Below are positions 25,540-35,243 of a stretch of 64,000 nt of DNA, piece after piece. The stretch spans positions 2,364,001 through 2,428,000 of the forward strand of contig NZ_CP048409.1 in assembly GCF_010448835.1 (NCBI RefSeq), in the 5' to 3' direction. This DNA comes from Draconibacterium halophilum. GTDB taxonomy: Bacteria > Bacteroidota > Bacteroidia > Bacteroidales > Prolixibacteraceae. Each line of letters starts with the position of its first letter. Positions within the stretch are counted from its first letter, which is position 1. Below the pieces are notes generated by a model. That model made no database searches and had not been told where the DNA came from. It saw nothing but the letters and a program-made list of their open reading frames with translations. Position numbers and translations under genes: made by a program.

Positions 25540-25968
25540 TTAGCTGATAGTAAGAATATCGCCGTCTTTTTGTACGTTATATTTTTTTAGACTGGTAGTT
25601 GCCGGACCATTTAATACGTTCCCACTTGTTGAAAAACGCGATGCATGACAAGGGCAAAGAACATCGCCATTTTCATGACTATAAGCCACTGTACATCCCT
25701 GGTGAGTGCATATTTTTGAAAGTGCGAGGTAGCTGCTTTCACTGGTACGAAAAATCATTATATCATTTTCGTAAACAGAACCACCTATTGTTCCCAGATC
25801 GGCATAAGCTGAGCTGCTAAGATCGATGGTTAAATCGTTACCTGGCTCATTAGGATCATCAGGAACCAAATCTTCATCGCCGTCTGAACAAGCACTAAAA
25901 ATTACAGGTGCAGTTAAAAGTATGCTGCCAGCGTAAGCAAACTTTTTGATAAATTCTTTTCTTTCCAT
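25540..25968 (-). CDS. Rieske [2Fe-2S] lipoprotein
   Basis: 142 residues. Signal peptide with lipobox-like FSAC at 24-27, an acidic linker (~28-45), then a Rieske fold with both cluster-binding loops CTHQGC and CPCHASRF, giving two Cys and two His. It probably carries electrons at the membrane surface. No cytochrome b partner is adjacent, so it is not an obvious part of a bc complex. It ends 7 bases from the convergent fucosidase stop. Confidence 0.9.
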   Translation of the reverse strand: MERKEFIKKFAYAGSILLTAPVIFSACSDGDEDLVPDDPNEPGNDLTIDLSSSAYADLGTIGGSVYENDIMIFRTSESSYLALSKICTHQGCTVAYSHENGDVLCPCHASRFSTSGNVLNGPATTSLKKYNVQKDGDILTIS

Positions 25969-26045
25969 AATCGTTTTGTTGGATGTTTGAAGATATAAAC
26001 ACCAAAATATAATTTATTGTTCGTGAGGTAATAAGATTACAGAAT

Positions 26046-29000
26046 TTATTTTAGGTCACATACTTTTTCTAACTCACCGGAGTGTAAATACCATAAATAG
26101 CCACTCACCTTCGAAAAGCCGGTGCTTTGCAATACTTTGGCATATTCTTTCACCTGGTACACGTATTTGTCTTGTCGCTCACCGGTTTTGTAATCAACAA
26201 CAACGGCTTCGTTGCCCGAGAACATTATTCGGTCGGGGCGCAGAAGTTTTTCAGAAGTCAGAAGATCGCGTTCATTTAACACTTTGTAACTGCCATCAAA
26301 CCACTTTTTAACAGCAGATAGCCTAAGGTTATTTTGTAGGCTTTCCTGAATTTCCTGAAACTCTTCTTTCGATACTTTGCCATCTTGAAGTGCTTGCAAA
26401 CAAGCATCGTGGGCATCATCGGCCAAAACAATTTTTGATAATATATCGTGAATTATTTTTCCGGTGTTTTTAACAGAGTGTTGTTGCTCATTTTTAATCA
26501 GAAAATCGTCACCATTTAGTCGTAAACTTACCCTATCCGAGATATCATTAAAGTTATATTGCTCAATTAAAATTGCTTTCTGTTCATCGTCCTCACTATT
26601 TTGCAGGTTAATTTTTCCAAATTCAAAACGATTTTGATCCTCATTAAAACAATCGGCAAATTCGTCCTGTTTGCTTTGGTTAGCCAGCGCTTTATGCAAC
26701 AAATAATGAATTGGTTTGCCCGAGCCCGAATTATTCCTGCTCTCTTTTGGCATGGGGCAATTGGCAATCAGCACCGATGCAGCACGTGTAAAAGCTACAT
26801 AAACCAAATTCAGTGTGTCGATGTAATAATTCATTTTTTCCTCGAAATACATGGGGGCAAATTCGGATGTTTCCATGTGTTTCCCGGCTTGAATTGGAAG
26901 TAATGGAAATTTGTTGAACGGTTCTGAAAGTGGTTTGCACCAAAGCAGCGGCGCCGTTGTCCCGCTCCAGCTTGTTTTCCAGTCGAGGTAGGGGAGCAGT
27001 ACCGCTTTAAATTCCAACCCTTTTGACTTGTGCACAGTCATTAGGCGAATTGAACTCACTTCTTCGTTTACATTTACTGAAGTGTTGCTGCCTTTATCAT
27101 TCCACCAATACAACAGGTTCGACAGGTCGTTTGATAACGATATTTTTAACTCGCCTGCTTTGTCAATAAAGGTTTGCAGGAATGGCAATTCAGATTCAAA
27201 ATTGAATAGACCAAAAAGCGAACAAATATGTGTGATGGTTTCATCCAGCGAGGTCAGCAAAACTTTATGTTTTACCTGTTTCAGTTTCTCTGCTAACTCA
27301 GCTTCAAATTCTTCTTCAAAACCGGGTTGAAGATGCCAGTCGGAATAATCGTTAAAATCAAGCAGACTCTGTCCGTTATTTGATTGAACAGGAATCCCCA
27401 TATTTTTTAAACCGGGTTTTAGCCAGCTTTGCCAAAGGTGCAACAAGGTAGCCTGAGTAATCTTGTTCTCAGGATCGATCAGCAGTTCGATGGTGTTTAT
27501 CACAAACAAAACTGCTTTTGATGCATATAGAAATAATGATTCGTTTGATAGAACCGAAAGATTATATTTCTTATTCTCTTCGAGTTTTGCAGCTGCTAAA
27601 AAGGCTTCAATAATAGGGCCGCCCTCTTTATTTTTACGAATTAAAATGGCAATATCTTTTGCTTTAATTCCCTGATCCTGCAAAAATTTTATCTGCTCAA
27701 CCAAATGCTCAGTGACGTTTTCTTCAAACTCATCTTCAGGTAAAAAATTAACTTGTGTAAAACCTGTTGCTTCTCCTTCGTTTTTGCCGGCTTCCTGTTG
27801 ATACGACGAATAAATATGATCGAATTTTTTAATGTAAGCTTCCCTGTTTTCAAGTGAACCGATCAGATAGTCTTCAAAAGCTGTTTTTAGCTCGCCAAAA
27901 ATGGCATTGTTAAAAGCGATGATGTTTTTATCGCTTCGCCAGTTTTTTTCAAGCGTAAAGTCTTGTTTTTGTTCGGGCGAAAACTGAGCGTCAAGTTGCT
28001 CAGCTAAAATACTCCAGTCACTGTTTCGCCAGCGGTAGATCGATTGTTTTACGTCGCCAACAATCAGGTTGGCATTTCCTTCGGCCAGTGAATTCTCAAG
28101 CAGCGGTCTAAAGTTTTGCCATTGCAATCCCGAGGTGTCCTGAAACTCATCGAGCATAAAATGTTTGTAGTGGGTGCCAATTTTTTCGTAAACAAAAGGC
28201 GAGTCACTTTGCCCAATAATTTTACTCAGCAACAGGTTGGAGTCGGAAAGTTGCAAAGCTCCTTTCTCCTGTTGTATTTTTTGTATTTCTTCTTTTAGGT
28301 CGCTAAGAATCCCCAGCATTCGCAACTGTCGGAGCGCCGCTTGTGCGGTGTTGTATCGTTTTGAGTTAGTAACGTAAAATGCTAACAATTCAATTAATCC
28401 GGGTTGTAATTTACTGTCTACCAGGTTATGAATATCAGCAGCTTGTTTGTGTTTAGCCGAATACCATTTTTCCGCGTCTTCGCACGCTGTTAGTACGCGT
28501 GATCCGGGCTCTTTTATTTCGCCATTTGCAACAGACTGAATATAACCGGCAACGCCCGATTTTTTATACGAAAAGTCATCAACCGAAAAACCATAATTGA
28601 TGATCTCCTTAAAAAGTGCCAGTGCTTTATCTTTTAAACCTTTTTCAAATTGACGAATAATCTGGCGCAGTTCTTTTCCAAATTTATTGAGGTTTTGGCG
28701 GTTGTAAACCGACTCGCCTTCATCCGGAAAAAATACCTGAAACGATTCTTTAAAAAGTTCCTTCCCAAGGTTTTTTATATCGTCGTCGATGCGTTGACTG
28801 CGGTTGGCTTCAATCTTTTCTTTACTGAAATCGCGCAACCATTTTAACAAGTCTTTATCATCGTTGATTCGTGCCAGCAGGCGGTCGGCAGCCTCTTGTA
28901 GCAGCATGTCGTTGTCGAGTTCAACCGTAAAATTAGGCGAAATTCCCAGTTCGCGGTTAAAGGATTTTATCACTTTCTGTGTGAATGAATCGATGGTATT

Positions 29001-29306
29001 AATGGAAAAACGGTTGTAATCGTGCAGAATATTTCTGAGTACTTCTTTGGCACGTTGCCTAATGAATTGCTCGGTGTAGTTATTGTCTTTTTGTAGAGGT
29101 TTTATGTAGGGCGAATCTTTTTCGATGGCCAGCAAATGCAGTTGTTCCAGAATCCTGCTTTTCATTTCGTTGGTGGCCTTGTTAGTAAAAGTTACTGCCA
29201 GAATGTGTCTATAATTGTAGGGATTATTCAGAATAATTCGGAGGTACTCAACAACCAGTTGAAATGTTTTACCTGATCCGGCAGAAGCTTTATAAACAGT
29301 AAGCAT
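26046..29306 (-). CDS. addA: UvrD/RecB-like helicase-nuclease, AddA/exonuclease V beta type
   Basis: 1086 residues. Walker A loop KASAGSGKTFQL at 5-16, motif Ia LAVTFTNKATNEM, DEFQDTSGLQW (motif II), GDVKQSIYRWR (III), RLMTVHKSKGLEF (V) and VYVAFTRAAS (VI). The C-terminus has a RecB-type nuclease with RPDRI and VVDYKTG. It should unwind and resect double-strand breaks for RecA repair. The usual partner AddB is not next to it, so it would be encoded elsewhere. Confidence 0.92.
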   Translation of the reverse strand: MLTVYKASAGSGKTFQLVVEYLRIILNNPYNYRHILAVTFTNKATNEMKSRILEQLHLLAIEKDSPYIKPLQKDNNYTEQFIRQRAKEVLRNILHDYNRFSINTIDSFTQKVIKSFNRELGISPNFTVELDNDMLLQEAADRLLARINDDKDLLKWLRDFSKEKIEANRSQRIDDDIKNLGKELFKESFQVFFPDEGESVYNRQNLNKFGKELRQIIRQFEKGLKDKALALFKEIINYGFSVDDFSYKKSGVAGYIQSVANGEIKEPGSRVLTACEDAEKWYSAKHKQAADIHNLVDSKLQPGLIELLAFYVTNSKRYNTAQAALRQLRMLGILSDLKEEIQKIQQEKGALQLSDSNLLLSKIIGQSDSPFVYEKIGTHYKHFMLDEFQDTSGLQWQNFRPLLENSLAEGNANLIVGDVKQSIYRWRNSDWSILAEQLDAQFSPEQKQDFTLEKNWRSDKNIIAFNNAIFGELKTAFEDYLIGSLENREAYIKKFDHIYSSYQQEAGKNEGEATGFTQVNFLPEDEFEENVTEHLVEQIKFLQDQGIKAKDIAILIRKNKEGGPIIEAFLAAAKLEENKKYNLSVLSNESLFLYASKAVLFVINTIELLIDPENKITQATLLHLWQSWLKPGLKNMGIPVQSNNGQSLLDFNDYSDWHLQPGFEEEFEAELAEKLKQVKHKVLLTSLDETITHICSLFGLFNFESELPFLQTFIDKAGELKISLSNDLSNLLYWWNDKGSNTSVNVNEEVSSIRLMTVHKSKGLEFKAVLLPYLDWKTSWSGTTAPLLWCKPLSEPFNKFPLLPIQAGKHMETSEFAPMYFEEKMNYYIDTLNLVYVAFTRAASVLIANCPMPKESRNNSGSGKPIHYLLHKALANQSKQDEFADCFNEDQNRFEFGKINLQNSEDDEQKAILIEQYNFNDISDRVSLRLNGDDFLIKNEQQHSVKNTGKIIHDILSKIVLADDAHDACLQALQDGKVSKEEFQEIQESLQNNLRLSAVKKWFDGSYKVLNERDLLTSEKLLRPDRIMFSGNEAVVVDYKTGERQDKYVYQVKEYAKVLQSTGFSKVSGYLWYLHSGELEKVCDLK

Positions 29307-29369
29307 GAAAGCGATTTTTGCGATTAAAGTTCAGTGTTAAAGGTAAGATTTTGTGTGGAGGAAACAAGA

Positions 29370-29906
29370 TTAAAATCCCGGAGGTCCCTGCCTGTTTTGC
29401 TGAATGCTGATGCTTGTTTCAATTTTGAATTTCTTTGAAACCTTGTACTGCATAAACATGGTAGAACCATAGGCATCAAAATAGCTGGAATTCTGATTGG
29501 GCAGAGGCGCCGACAAAACGGAATTTGCTCCGTAGCTAAAACCTCCAATCATAAACTTATCACCTAGTTGATAGGCCGCAGAACTCAACATTTCAGCATT
29601 GTAGAAAAAAGGAGAAATAAAATCAGTGCTACGCAAGGAGAAACTGGTAGAATTAAATTGGGGAAACATATTTATTGACAGGGTATAACGACTGTGATAA
29701 ACATGTTCCAAATTAAATTCGGGTAGTTGTAATTCCGGCTGTAGAGGATTTACATTCAAGCCTCCGTTAATGAAATTGTAATACTCCACCTGGCGCTGCA
29801 GCAGCACTTCGCTTGAATCAACTTCACCAAAATCCATTTGAAGCCCCTGCTGGGCAAATGCCTGCATGCCAAAAAACAGTAGAATTAGGATTAAAACTGA
29901 TCGCAT
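29370..29906 (-). CDS. Secreted protein of unknown function
   Basis: 178 residues with a signal peptide (MRSVLILILLFFGMQAFAQ). The mature part has alternating aromatic and polar segments (YTLSINMFPQFNSTSFSLR, FMIGGFSYGANS, GSTMFMQYKVSKKFKIETS), suggesting surface beta strands. I do not recognize the family. It lies between addA and dapA on the same strand. Confidence 0.65.
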   Translation of the reverse strand: MRSVLILILLFFGMQAFAQQGLQMDFGEVDSSEVLLQRQVEYYNFINGGLNVNPLQPELQLPEFNLEHVYHSRYTLSINMFPQFNSTSFSLRSTDFISPFFYNAEMLSSAAYQLGDKFMIGGFSYGANSVLSAPLPNQNSSYFDAYGSTMFMQYKVSKKFKIETSISIQQNRQGPPGF

Positions 29907-29981
29907 AGCTTTCTTTTCAATGTGCTATACAAAAGTACCACTAATAAAAAGGAGAGTCAAAAAATATGAGTCTAAAAAGCG

Positions 29982-30863
29982 TTAATTATACAATAGTTTG
30001 TGGCGCTCTTTTATTTCATTGTACAGTCCGTCGCTGATTTTGTATAAAGGCAATCGCAATAAGTTTTCGATGGTGCCTTGAATGTTCATTAGCGCTTTAA
30101 TTCCACCCGGATTGCCTTCGCGAAACATAAGCTGGAACATCTCAATTAGTTCGAAATGTATTTTTCGTGCTCCGTCAAAGTCATTGTCTAGTGCCAGGTG
30201 AATCATTTTGCTAATTTTATCGGGATAAGCGTTTGCTGCAACGGAGATTACTCCTTGCCCGCCAATGGCAGCAATGGTAATGGCTAACAAGTCGTCACCT
30301 GAAATTACGGTAAAATCATCGGAAGTATATTTCCCAATTTTTGTCATTTGAGAATGCTCTCCTGAAGCCTCTTTAACAGCTACAATTTTATCCGATGCTT
30401 CAGCCAAACGTCCAACAGTTGTTGCATCAAGGTTTACACCTGTTCGCGATGGCACATTGTAAAGAATAATTGGTACGGGACTGGCTTTGGCAACTTCCAG
30501 GTAGTGGTGGTACATGCCTTCCTGCGAAGGTTTGTTGTAGTATGGAGTAACTACCAGAATTCCGTCGATACCTTCAAAGTTAAACTTGTCGATCTGGTTG
30601 CACATGGTGCGGGTGTCGTTACCACCCATTCCAACAACAACCGGCAAGCCATTGGCTTTTTCTTTCACCAATTCAACCACATGTGCTTTTTCATCGTTGC
30701 TCAATGTGGCAGTTTCGGCAGTGGTACCCAAAGCCACCAAATAGTCCATGCCACCTTTTACCTGGTTATCGATTATGGTTTCAAGTGCCTTGTAATCAAC
30801 CTGATCGTTTTTTGTAAATGGAGTAATTAGCGCTACTCCCGCGCCTTTGAAATATCGACTCAT
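29982..30863 (-). CDS. dapA: 4-hydroxy-tetrahydrodipicolinate synthase
   Basis: 293 residues, TIM barrel. It condenses pyruvate with aspartate semialdehyde in lysine and peptidoglycan precursor synthesis. GTTAETATL (43-51), the Tyr in YNVPSRTGVNL, and the Schiff-base Lys in IVAVKEASG (~163). Its ATG overlaps the previous gene by four bases (ATGA). Confidence 0.95.
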   Translation of the reverse strand: MSRYFKGAGVALITPFTKNDQVDYKALETIIDNQVKGGMDYLVALGTTAETATLSNDEKAHVVELVKEKANGLPVVVGMGGNDTRTMCNQIDKFNFEGIDGILVVTPYYNKPSQEGMYHHYLEVAKASPVPIILYNVPSRTGVNLDATTVGRLAEASDKIVAVKEASGEHSQMTKIGKYTSDDFTVISGDDLLAITIAAIGGQGVISVAANAYPDKISKMIHLALDNDFDGARKIHFELIEMFQLMFREGNPGGIKALMNIQGTIENLLRLPLYKISDGLYNEIKERHKLLYN

Positions 30864-31378
30864 GAATCTGTAGTATTGTTAAGTTGCGCAAGATAGAAAA
30901 TTTGTTGCTGAGCCAGAAACATTGTATCCTTATTTTGGCCAATCTTAATATTCAAATCGAAGTATGAATTATCGGTTTCAGAACTACCTATTTTAAATTT
31001 GGCATGCGATAAAGCCGTAATGTAATCAACTGCGTAATTTTTCTCGGAAGCCAGACAGAGTAACAGATCCAGCTTCATTTCAATAAAGTCGCTAACTTTT
31101 TCAGGCTTCGGAATTCCCCACCAGTTGAGGTCGTTTATGGTTAACGAATTGGCTTCGGTTGCCGGATTAGAATCGCTGTCGAAAATGCAGTAATCGCGAA
31201 AAATAGCCCCGTGCTGGTTAAAATAATTGCGTAAGTATTTTACCGCCGGTTTTTCTGAAGGTTGCCAGATAACACCTACTTTCGAATGCAATGAAAGTTT
31301 TGGAATTATTGGTGTGCGCTGTTGCTTTGCTATCAACTGTTGGAGTTTCCGAGAGGCATATTTTTCTTTAATTCCCAT
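30860..31378 (-). CDS. DUF6913-like protein
   Basis: 172 residues, no signal peptide. A conserved Bacteroidota protein seen near dapA and ligA; DUF6913 assignment is from memory. Features: basic start (GIKEKYASRKLQQLIAKQ), KVGVIWQPSEKP, DLNWWGIPKPEKVSDFI, and a LLLCLASEKNYAVDYI segment. Function unknown. Overlaps dapA by four bases, so the two are translationally coupled. Confidence 0.7.
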   Translation of the reverse strand: MGIKEKYASRKLQQLIAKQQRTPIIPKLSLHSKVGVIWQPSEKPAVKYLRNYFNQHGAIFRDYCIFDSDSNPATEANSLTINDLNWWGIPKPEKVSDFIEMKLDLLLCLASEKNYAVDYITALSHAKFKIGSSETDNSYFDLNIKIGQNKDTMFLAQQQIFYLAQLNNTTDS

Positions 31379-31389
31379 GTTGCAATTCC

Positions 31390-31965
31390 TTATTTTCTTT
31401 TCTTCTTTTTGGGATTACACGTTTTACAAAAGTCACCAAGGTTTTCCAGTTCCTCAAGCGACCACTTCATCCACTTATCAATTTCCGAATCGAGCGTACC
31501 GTTAAAGGTATCACGTTCTACTCGTGAAAGTAGTTTGGCATGTTCTGTATAGGCTTCCTGGTGCAGTTCAGAAGGACCTTTTGTTAGCATCGTTTTGCGT
31601 TCTTCAAAAAACTTTTTGCGGAGATTACGGGCTTGAATTTCATACAAATTAAAAATCAGCTGCTGATAGCGCAATAAACGTGCTGTGGATTCTGCTGTCC
31701 CATCGTCAATATACGAGGCATTTTTTTGAAAAAAGCACGAAACATTTTCGTTCAGGTTACGGTTGAAAACCAGGTTTAATCCACCTGTTTCGTACTCTAC
31801 AGAAAAACTTCCTGATGCCGTTTGCATTTGCCCGCTATTTGGGGCTTCTGCCTGAAAATCGCTTTTCTGAAGTTGATAATCGGCCGACCACTCGATAATT
31901 TTCTGAGCATTGGTCGCAACTGATAAGAGGAGTGCTATTGATAAAAGAAGAATTGTTTTTGTCAT
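31390..31965 (-). CDS. Secreted protein of unknown function
   Basis: 191 residues from the Met at 31965, where a signal peptide begins (MTKTILLLSIALLLSVATNA). The mature part contains WSADYQLQKSDFQAEAP and a helical, charged C-terminal half ending in a Lys-rich tail after the Cys pair CKTC. Resembles DUF922-type Bacteroidota proteins of unknown role, without certainty. Lies between ligA and the DUF6913 gene. Confidence 0.7.
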   Translation of the reverse strand: MTKTILLLSIALLLSVATNAQKIIEWSADYQLQKSDFQAEAPNSGQMQTASGSFSVEYETGGLNLVFNRNLNENVSCFFQKNASYIDDGTAESTARLLRYQQLIFNLYEIQARNLRKKFFEERKTMLTKGPSELHQEAYTEHAKLLSRVERDTFNGTLDSEIDKWMKWSLEELENLGDFCKTCNPKKKKRK

Positions 31966-32023
31966 ATTAAAAGCGTCGTATTTAGCTTCAACTGTAATTT
32001 TTTTCGTCATTATTCCCGATAAA

Positions 32024-34030
32024 CTATTCGATCATTTTTAAGAAATCTTTCTCACTGATCATTGGAATACCCAACTTCTCAACTTTTTGAAGCTTGCTGG
32101 GACCAACATTACTTCCGGCAAGCATATAACTTGTTTTTTTCGAAATGGAACCCACGTTTTTCCCTCCGTTTTGCTCAATCAGTTTTTTAAGCTCATCGCG
32201 CGAATTTTGCTCGAAAGTTCCCGAAATAACAATGCTCAAACCTTCCAGTTTGTTGGTTTGTCCCTCCAGCTGGTCTTCGCTGATGGAAAACCGAAGTCCG
32301 TATGCTTTCAGGTTTTCGATAAATTGTAAATGTTCTTCGTTCGAAAACCAATCCACAACACTTTCCGCAATGCGGTCGCCAATTTCATCAATTTCTACCA
32401 ACTGTTCTTTGGTTTGCTGCTGAATATTTTCAATTGTATGCAGCTTTTTTACCAGCGTTTTGGCTACTGTTTCTCCAACAAAACGAATTCCCAGCGCAAA
32501 AAGTACCCGCTCGAACGGAACTTCTTTTGAAGCTTCCAAACCATCGAGAATTCGTTGTGCCGATTTATCTGCCATTCGCTCAAGGTTTAACAGTTGCTTT
32601 TTTTGCAATTGGTAGAGCTGGGTAATGTTTTTTGCCAAACCTTCGTTGTAAAGCAAGTCAACAGTTTCCTGCCCAATGCCATCAATGTCCATTGCCTTTC
32701 GGCTCACAAAATGCTCCATCTTGCCTTTAATTTGTGGCGGACAGGCATCTTCATTCGGACAATAATGGGCAGCTTCACCTTCTTTTCTAATTAGTTTGGT
32801 TCCGCACTCGGGGCATGTTTCAATAAACTGCACCGGCTGAAACATCGGATGTCGTTTGGCAGGATCAACTCCCGTGATTTTCGGAATAATCTCGCCTCCT
32901 TTTTCCACAAAAACAGTGTCATCAATATGCAGATCCAGATTATTGATAATATCAGCATTGTGCAGCGATGCGCGTTTTACAATGGTTCCGGCAATTAAAA
33001 CCGGTTCTAAATTAGCCACCGGCGTTACAGCTCCTGTTCGCCCTACCTGGTACGAAACCGATTTTAGCAGAGTAGAAACACTCTCGGCTTTAAACTTGTA
33101 GGCAATAGCCCAGCGTGGCGATTTGGCGGTAAAACCGAGGTTCTTTTGTAATCTCCGCGAATTTACTTTAATCACAATTCCGTCGGTGGCAACCGGCAGT
33201 GAAAATCGTTCGGTGTCCCATCTCTCGATAAAAGCAAATACGTCATCAATATTTTTACACAATTGCGTGTGCTCCGAAATTTTAAATCCCCATTCGCGTG
33301 CTTTTTGCAGACTTTCGTAATGCCCGTCTTCCGGTAAATTTTCGCCAAGTACGTAATACAAATAGGCATCCAGTTTTCGCGAGGCAACAATCGATGAGTT
33401 TTTCATTTTTAGTGTTCCTGCCGCTGTGTTTCGAGGATTTGCCAATAGCGGTTCGCCAGCTTTTTCCAGTTCAGCATTTAGGTTGTTGAATACTTCAAAA
33501 GGCATCAAAATCTCGCCGCGAATTTCAAAACTATCCGGATAATCGTTTCCGCGTAATTTTAAGGGTACCGATTGGATGGTACGCACATTTGCAGTTACAT
33601 CATCACCTTTCACTCCGTCGCCACGAGTTACGGCACGCACCAGTTCGCCATTTTCATAGCTTAGGCTAATCGACGAGCCATCGAATTTTAACTCACAAGC
33701 GTATTCAAAATCATCGGTACCAATAATTTTCTGAATGCGGTTGTCGAAATCTTTTAGCTCCTCTTGCGAGTATGCATTTGATAGCGACAACATATTGTAC
33801 TGATGAGTTACCTGCTTAAAGTCTGAACTTAAATCGCTTCCTACGCGCTGTGTTGGCGAGTTAGGGTCGTTAATATTGTATTGTTTCTCAAGGCGTTCCA
33901 GCTCTTTTAATTTCATGTCGAAATCAAAATCACTGATAGATGGTTGCGCCAATACGTAATATTTATAGTTGTGTTCGGCCAGTTCGGCCTGCAAATCTTC
34001 AATTCGTTGGATGTCTTGTTCGCTGCTCAT
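32024..34030 (-). CDS. ligA: NAD+-dependent DNA ligase
   Basis: 668 residues from the ATG at 34030; the frame is open 38 codons further but that stretch does not look like LigA. Order: Ia (YKYYVLAQPSISDFDFD), adenylation domain with the AMP-accepting Lys in ELKFDGSS (~113), OB fold, Zn finger (CPECG, then C near CPNEDACPP), helix-hairpin-helix repeats and BRCT at ~590-668. It seals nicks in replication and repair. First gene of the ligA-dapA operon. Confidence 0.96.
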   Translation of the reverse strand: MSSEQDIQRIEDLQAELAEHNYKYYVLAQPSISDFDFDMKLKELERLEKQYNINDPNSPTQRVGSDLSSDFKQVTHQYNMLSLSNAYSQEELKDFDNRIQKIIGTDDFEYACELKFDGSSISLSYENGELVRAVTRGDGVKGDDVTANVRTIQSVPLKLRGNDYPDSFEIRGEILMPFEVFNNLNAELEKAGEPLLANPRNTAAGTLKMKNSSIVASRKLDAYLYYVLGENLPEDGHYESLQKAREWGFKISEHTQLCKNIDDVFAFIERWDTERFSLPVATDGIVIKVNSRRLQKNLGFTAKSPRWAIAYKFKAESVSTLLKSVSYQVGRTGAVTPVANLEPVLIAGTIVKRASLHNADIINNLDLHIDDTVFVEKGGEIIPKITGVDPAKRHPMFQPVQFIETCPECGTKLIRKEGEAAHYCPNEDACPPQIKGKMEHFVSRKAMDIDGIGQETVDLLYNEGLAKNITQLYQLQKKQLLNLERMADKSAQRILDGLEASKEVPFERVLFALGIRFVGETVAKTLVKKLHTIENIQQQTKEQLVEIDEIGDRIAESVVDWFSNEEHLQFIENLKAYGLRFSISEDQLEGQTNKLEGLSIVISGTFEQNSRDELKKLIEQNGGKNVGSISKKTSYMLAGSNVGPSKLQKVEKLGIPMISEKDFLKMIE

Positions 34031-34210
34031 TCGTGCCCTAATTGTAAATGTTTCAAGATGATTTTTCAAAGATAATTTGTTGCGGTAAAAAACGTAAGGT
34101 TTTTCAATTTTTAATGGTACGAAGCTTCGGTACGGAATAACCAAAGTTTTGTACTATCTATTAAACAATTTTCATTCAAGATACTTTTAGTAGTAAAAGA
34201 AGATAATATT

Positions 34211-34795
34211 ATGGCATTTACACTCGAAATAGGAAAAAAAGCGGTCTACTTTGATCTTTCGGCAACTGATGGGAAAATATACACGCTTGACAGTTTTAAG
34301 GACTCGAAATATCTGGTGGTGTTTTTCACCTGTAATCATTGTCCTTATGTGATTAACAGCGATGAAGTTACCCGAAAAACGGCTGAACGGTTTAAGCCGC
34401 AGGGAGTAGAATTTGTTGGAATTAACTCGAATAGTAAAAATACTTACGAAGAGGATGATTTCGACCACATGGTGGAGCGCATGAAAGAACACCAATTTCC
34501 GTGGACATATTTGCACGACGAGTCGCAGGAAATTGCGCTGGCATATGGAGCGCTGCGGACACCTCATTTTTATGTGTTTGACGAAGACCGCAAACTCGTT
34601 TATACCGGTAGGGGTGTTGATAGTCCGCGTGATCCATCAAAAATAAAGGTGAACGATCTGGCAAATGCACTTGAAGAGTTGACCAGTGGAAAAGAGATTT
34701 CTGTTCCGGTAACCAACCCGATTGGCTGCAACGTAAAATGGGATGGCAAAGAAAAACACTGGATGCCGGCTGATGCATGCGATTTGGTTTGGTAA
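34211..34795 (+). CDS. Thioredoxin-family protein (redoxin)
   Basis: 194 residues, no clear signal peptide, so cytoplasmic. Redoxin/AhpC-TSA fold: FDLSATDGKIYTLDSFKD, the redox motif FFTCNHCPY at ~46-54 (CxxC in a CNHC form), LRTPHFYVFD with cis-Pro, and the extra C-terminal GCNVKW segment seen in this subfamily. Substrate unknown. Divergent from ligA. Confidence 0.85.
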   Translation: MAFTLEIGKKAVYFDLSATDGKIYTLDSFKDSKYLVVFFTCNHCPYVINSDEVTRKTAERFKPQGVEFVGINSNSKNTYEEDDFDHMVERMKEHQFPWTYLHDESQEIALAYGALRTPHFYVFDEDRKLVYTGRGVDSPRDPSKIKVNDLANALEELTSGKEISVPVTNPIGCNVKWDGKEKHWMPADACDLVW

Positions 34796-35227
34796 TGTTT
34801 CAAGGCAAAAGTAAAAAGGCAAAAGTAAAAAGGAAGAACTTTCGGCGCTCTGTCATCTCGAAGCAAAGCGAGAGATCTGTTGCGATGAAGCGTTTATTGA
34901 CCACAAGTTATGGAGCGAGTGATCTTAGGTTTTGCAATTTATCAATTTAACCATTCAACAATTAATTTTTACCACAGAGTTGCACCGAGGAGACACGGAG
35001 TTTCACAGAGAGGAGGAAAAAGTCGATAACAAAGGGTTTCAATTTATCAGTTTTACAATTTAACAATTCTTTCTACCGAAGAGAGGAAAAGTCTCAGTTG
35101 TAGTTTGTCAGTCTCAGTTTTCAGTCGCAGTTCTCACCGTCTCAGTGCTCAATCTTCTTCAATCTAAAAATCAATCTTTCTTAAAAGCTTGTTAATAACT
35201 CCCTTTTTCTTCGCAATTCAATACTTG
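34796..35227. repeat. Gene-free stretch of degenerate interspersed repeats
   Basis: Holds short host-type repeats: AAGGCAAAAGTAAAAAGG-like tandems (34803-34835), a partial TGTCATyTCGA element (34852-34880), ACCACAGAGTTGCACCGAGG-like sequence (34970-35010), two ATTTATCArTTTaAC lines and a CAGTCTCAG tract. No gene. Confidence 0.6.
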
Positions 35228-35235
35228 TATATTTG
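35228..35235 (+). promoter_or_regulatory. -7 element of the topB promoter
   Basis: TATATTTG, 9 bases before the topB ATG; a very short leader would result. Confidence 0.45.
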
Positions 35236-35243
35236 CAGCACTT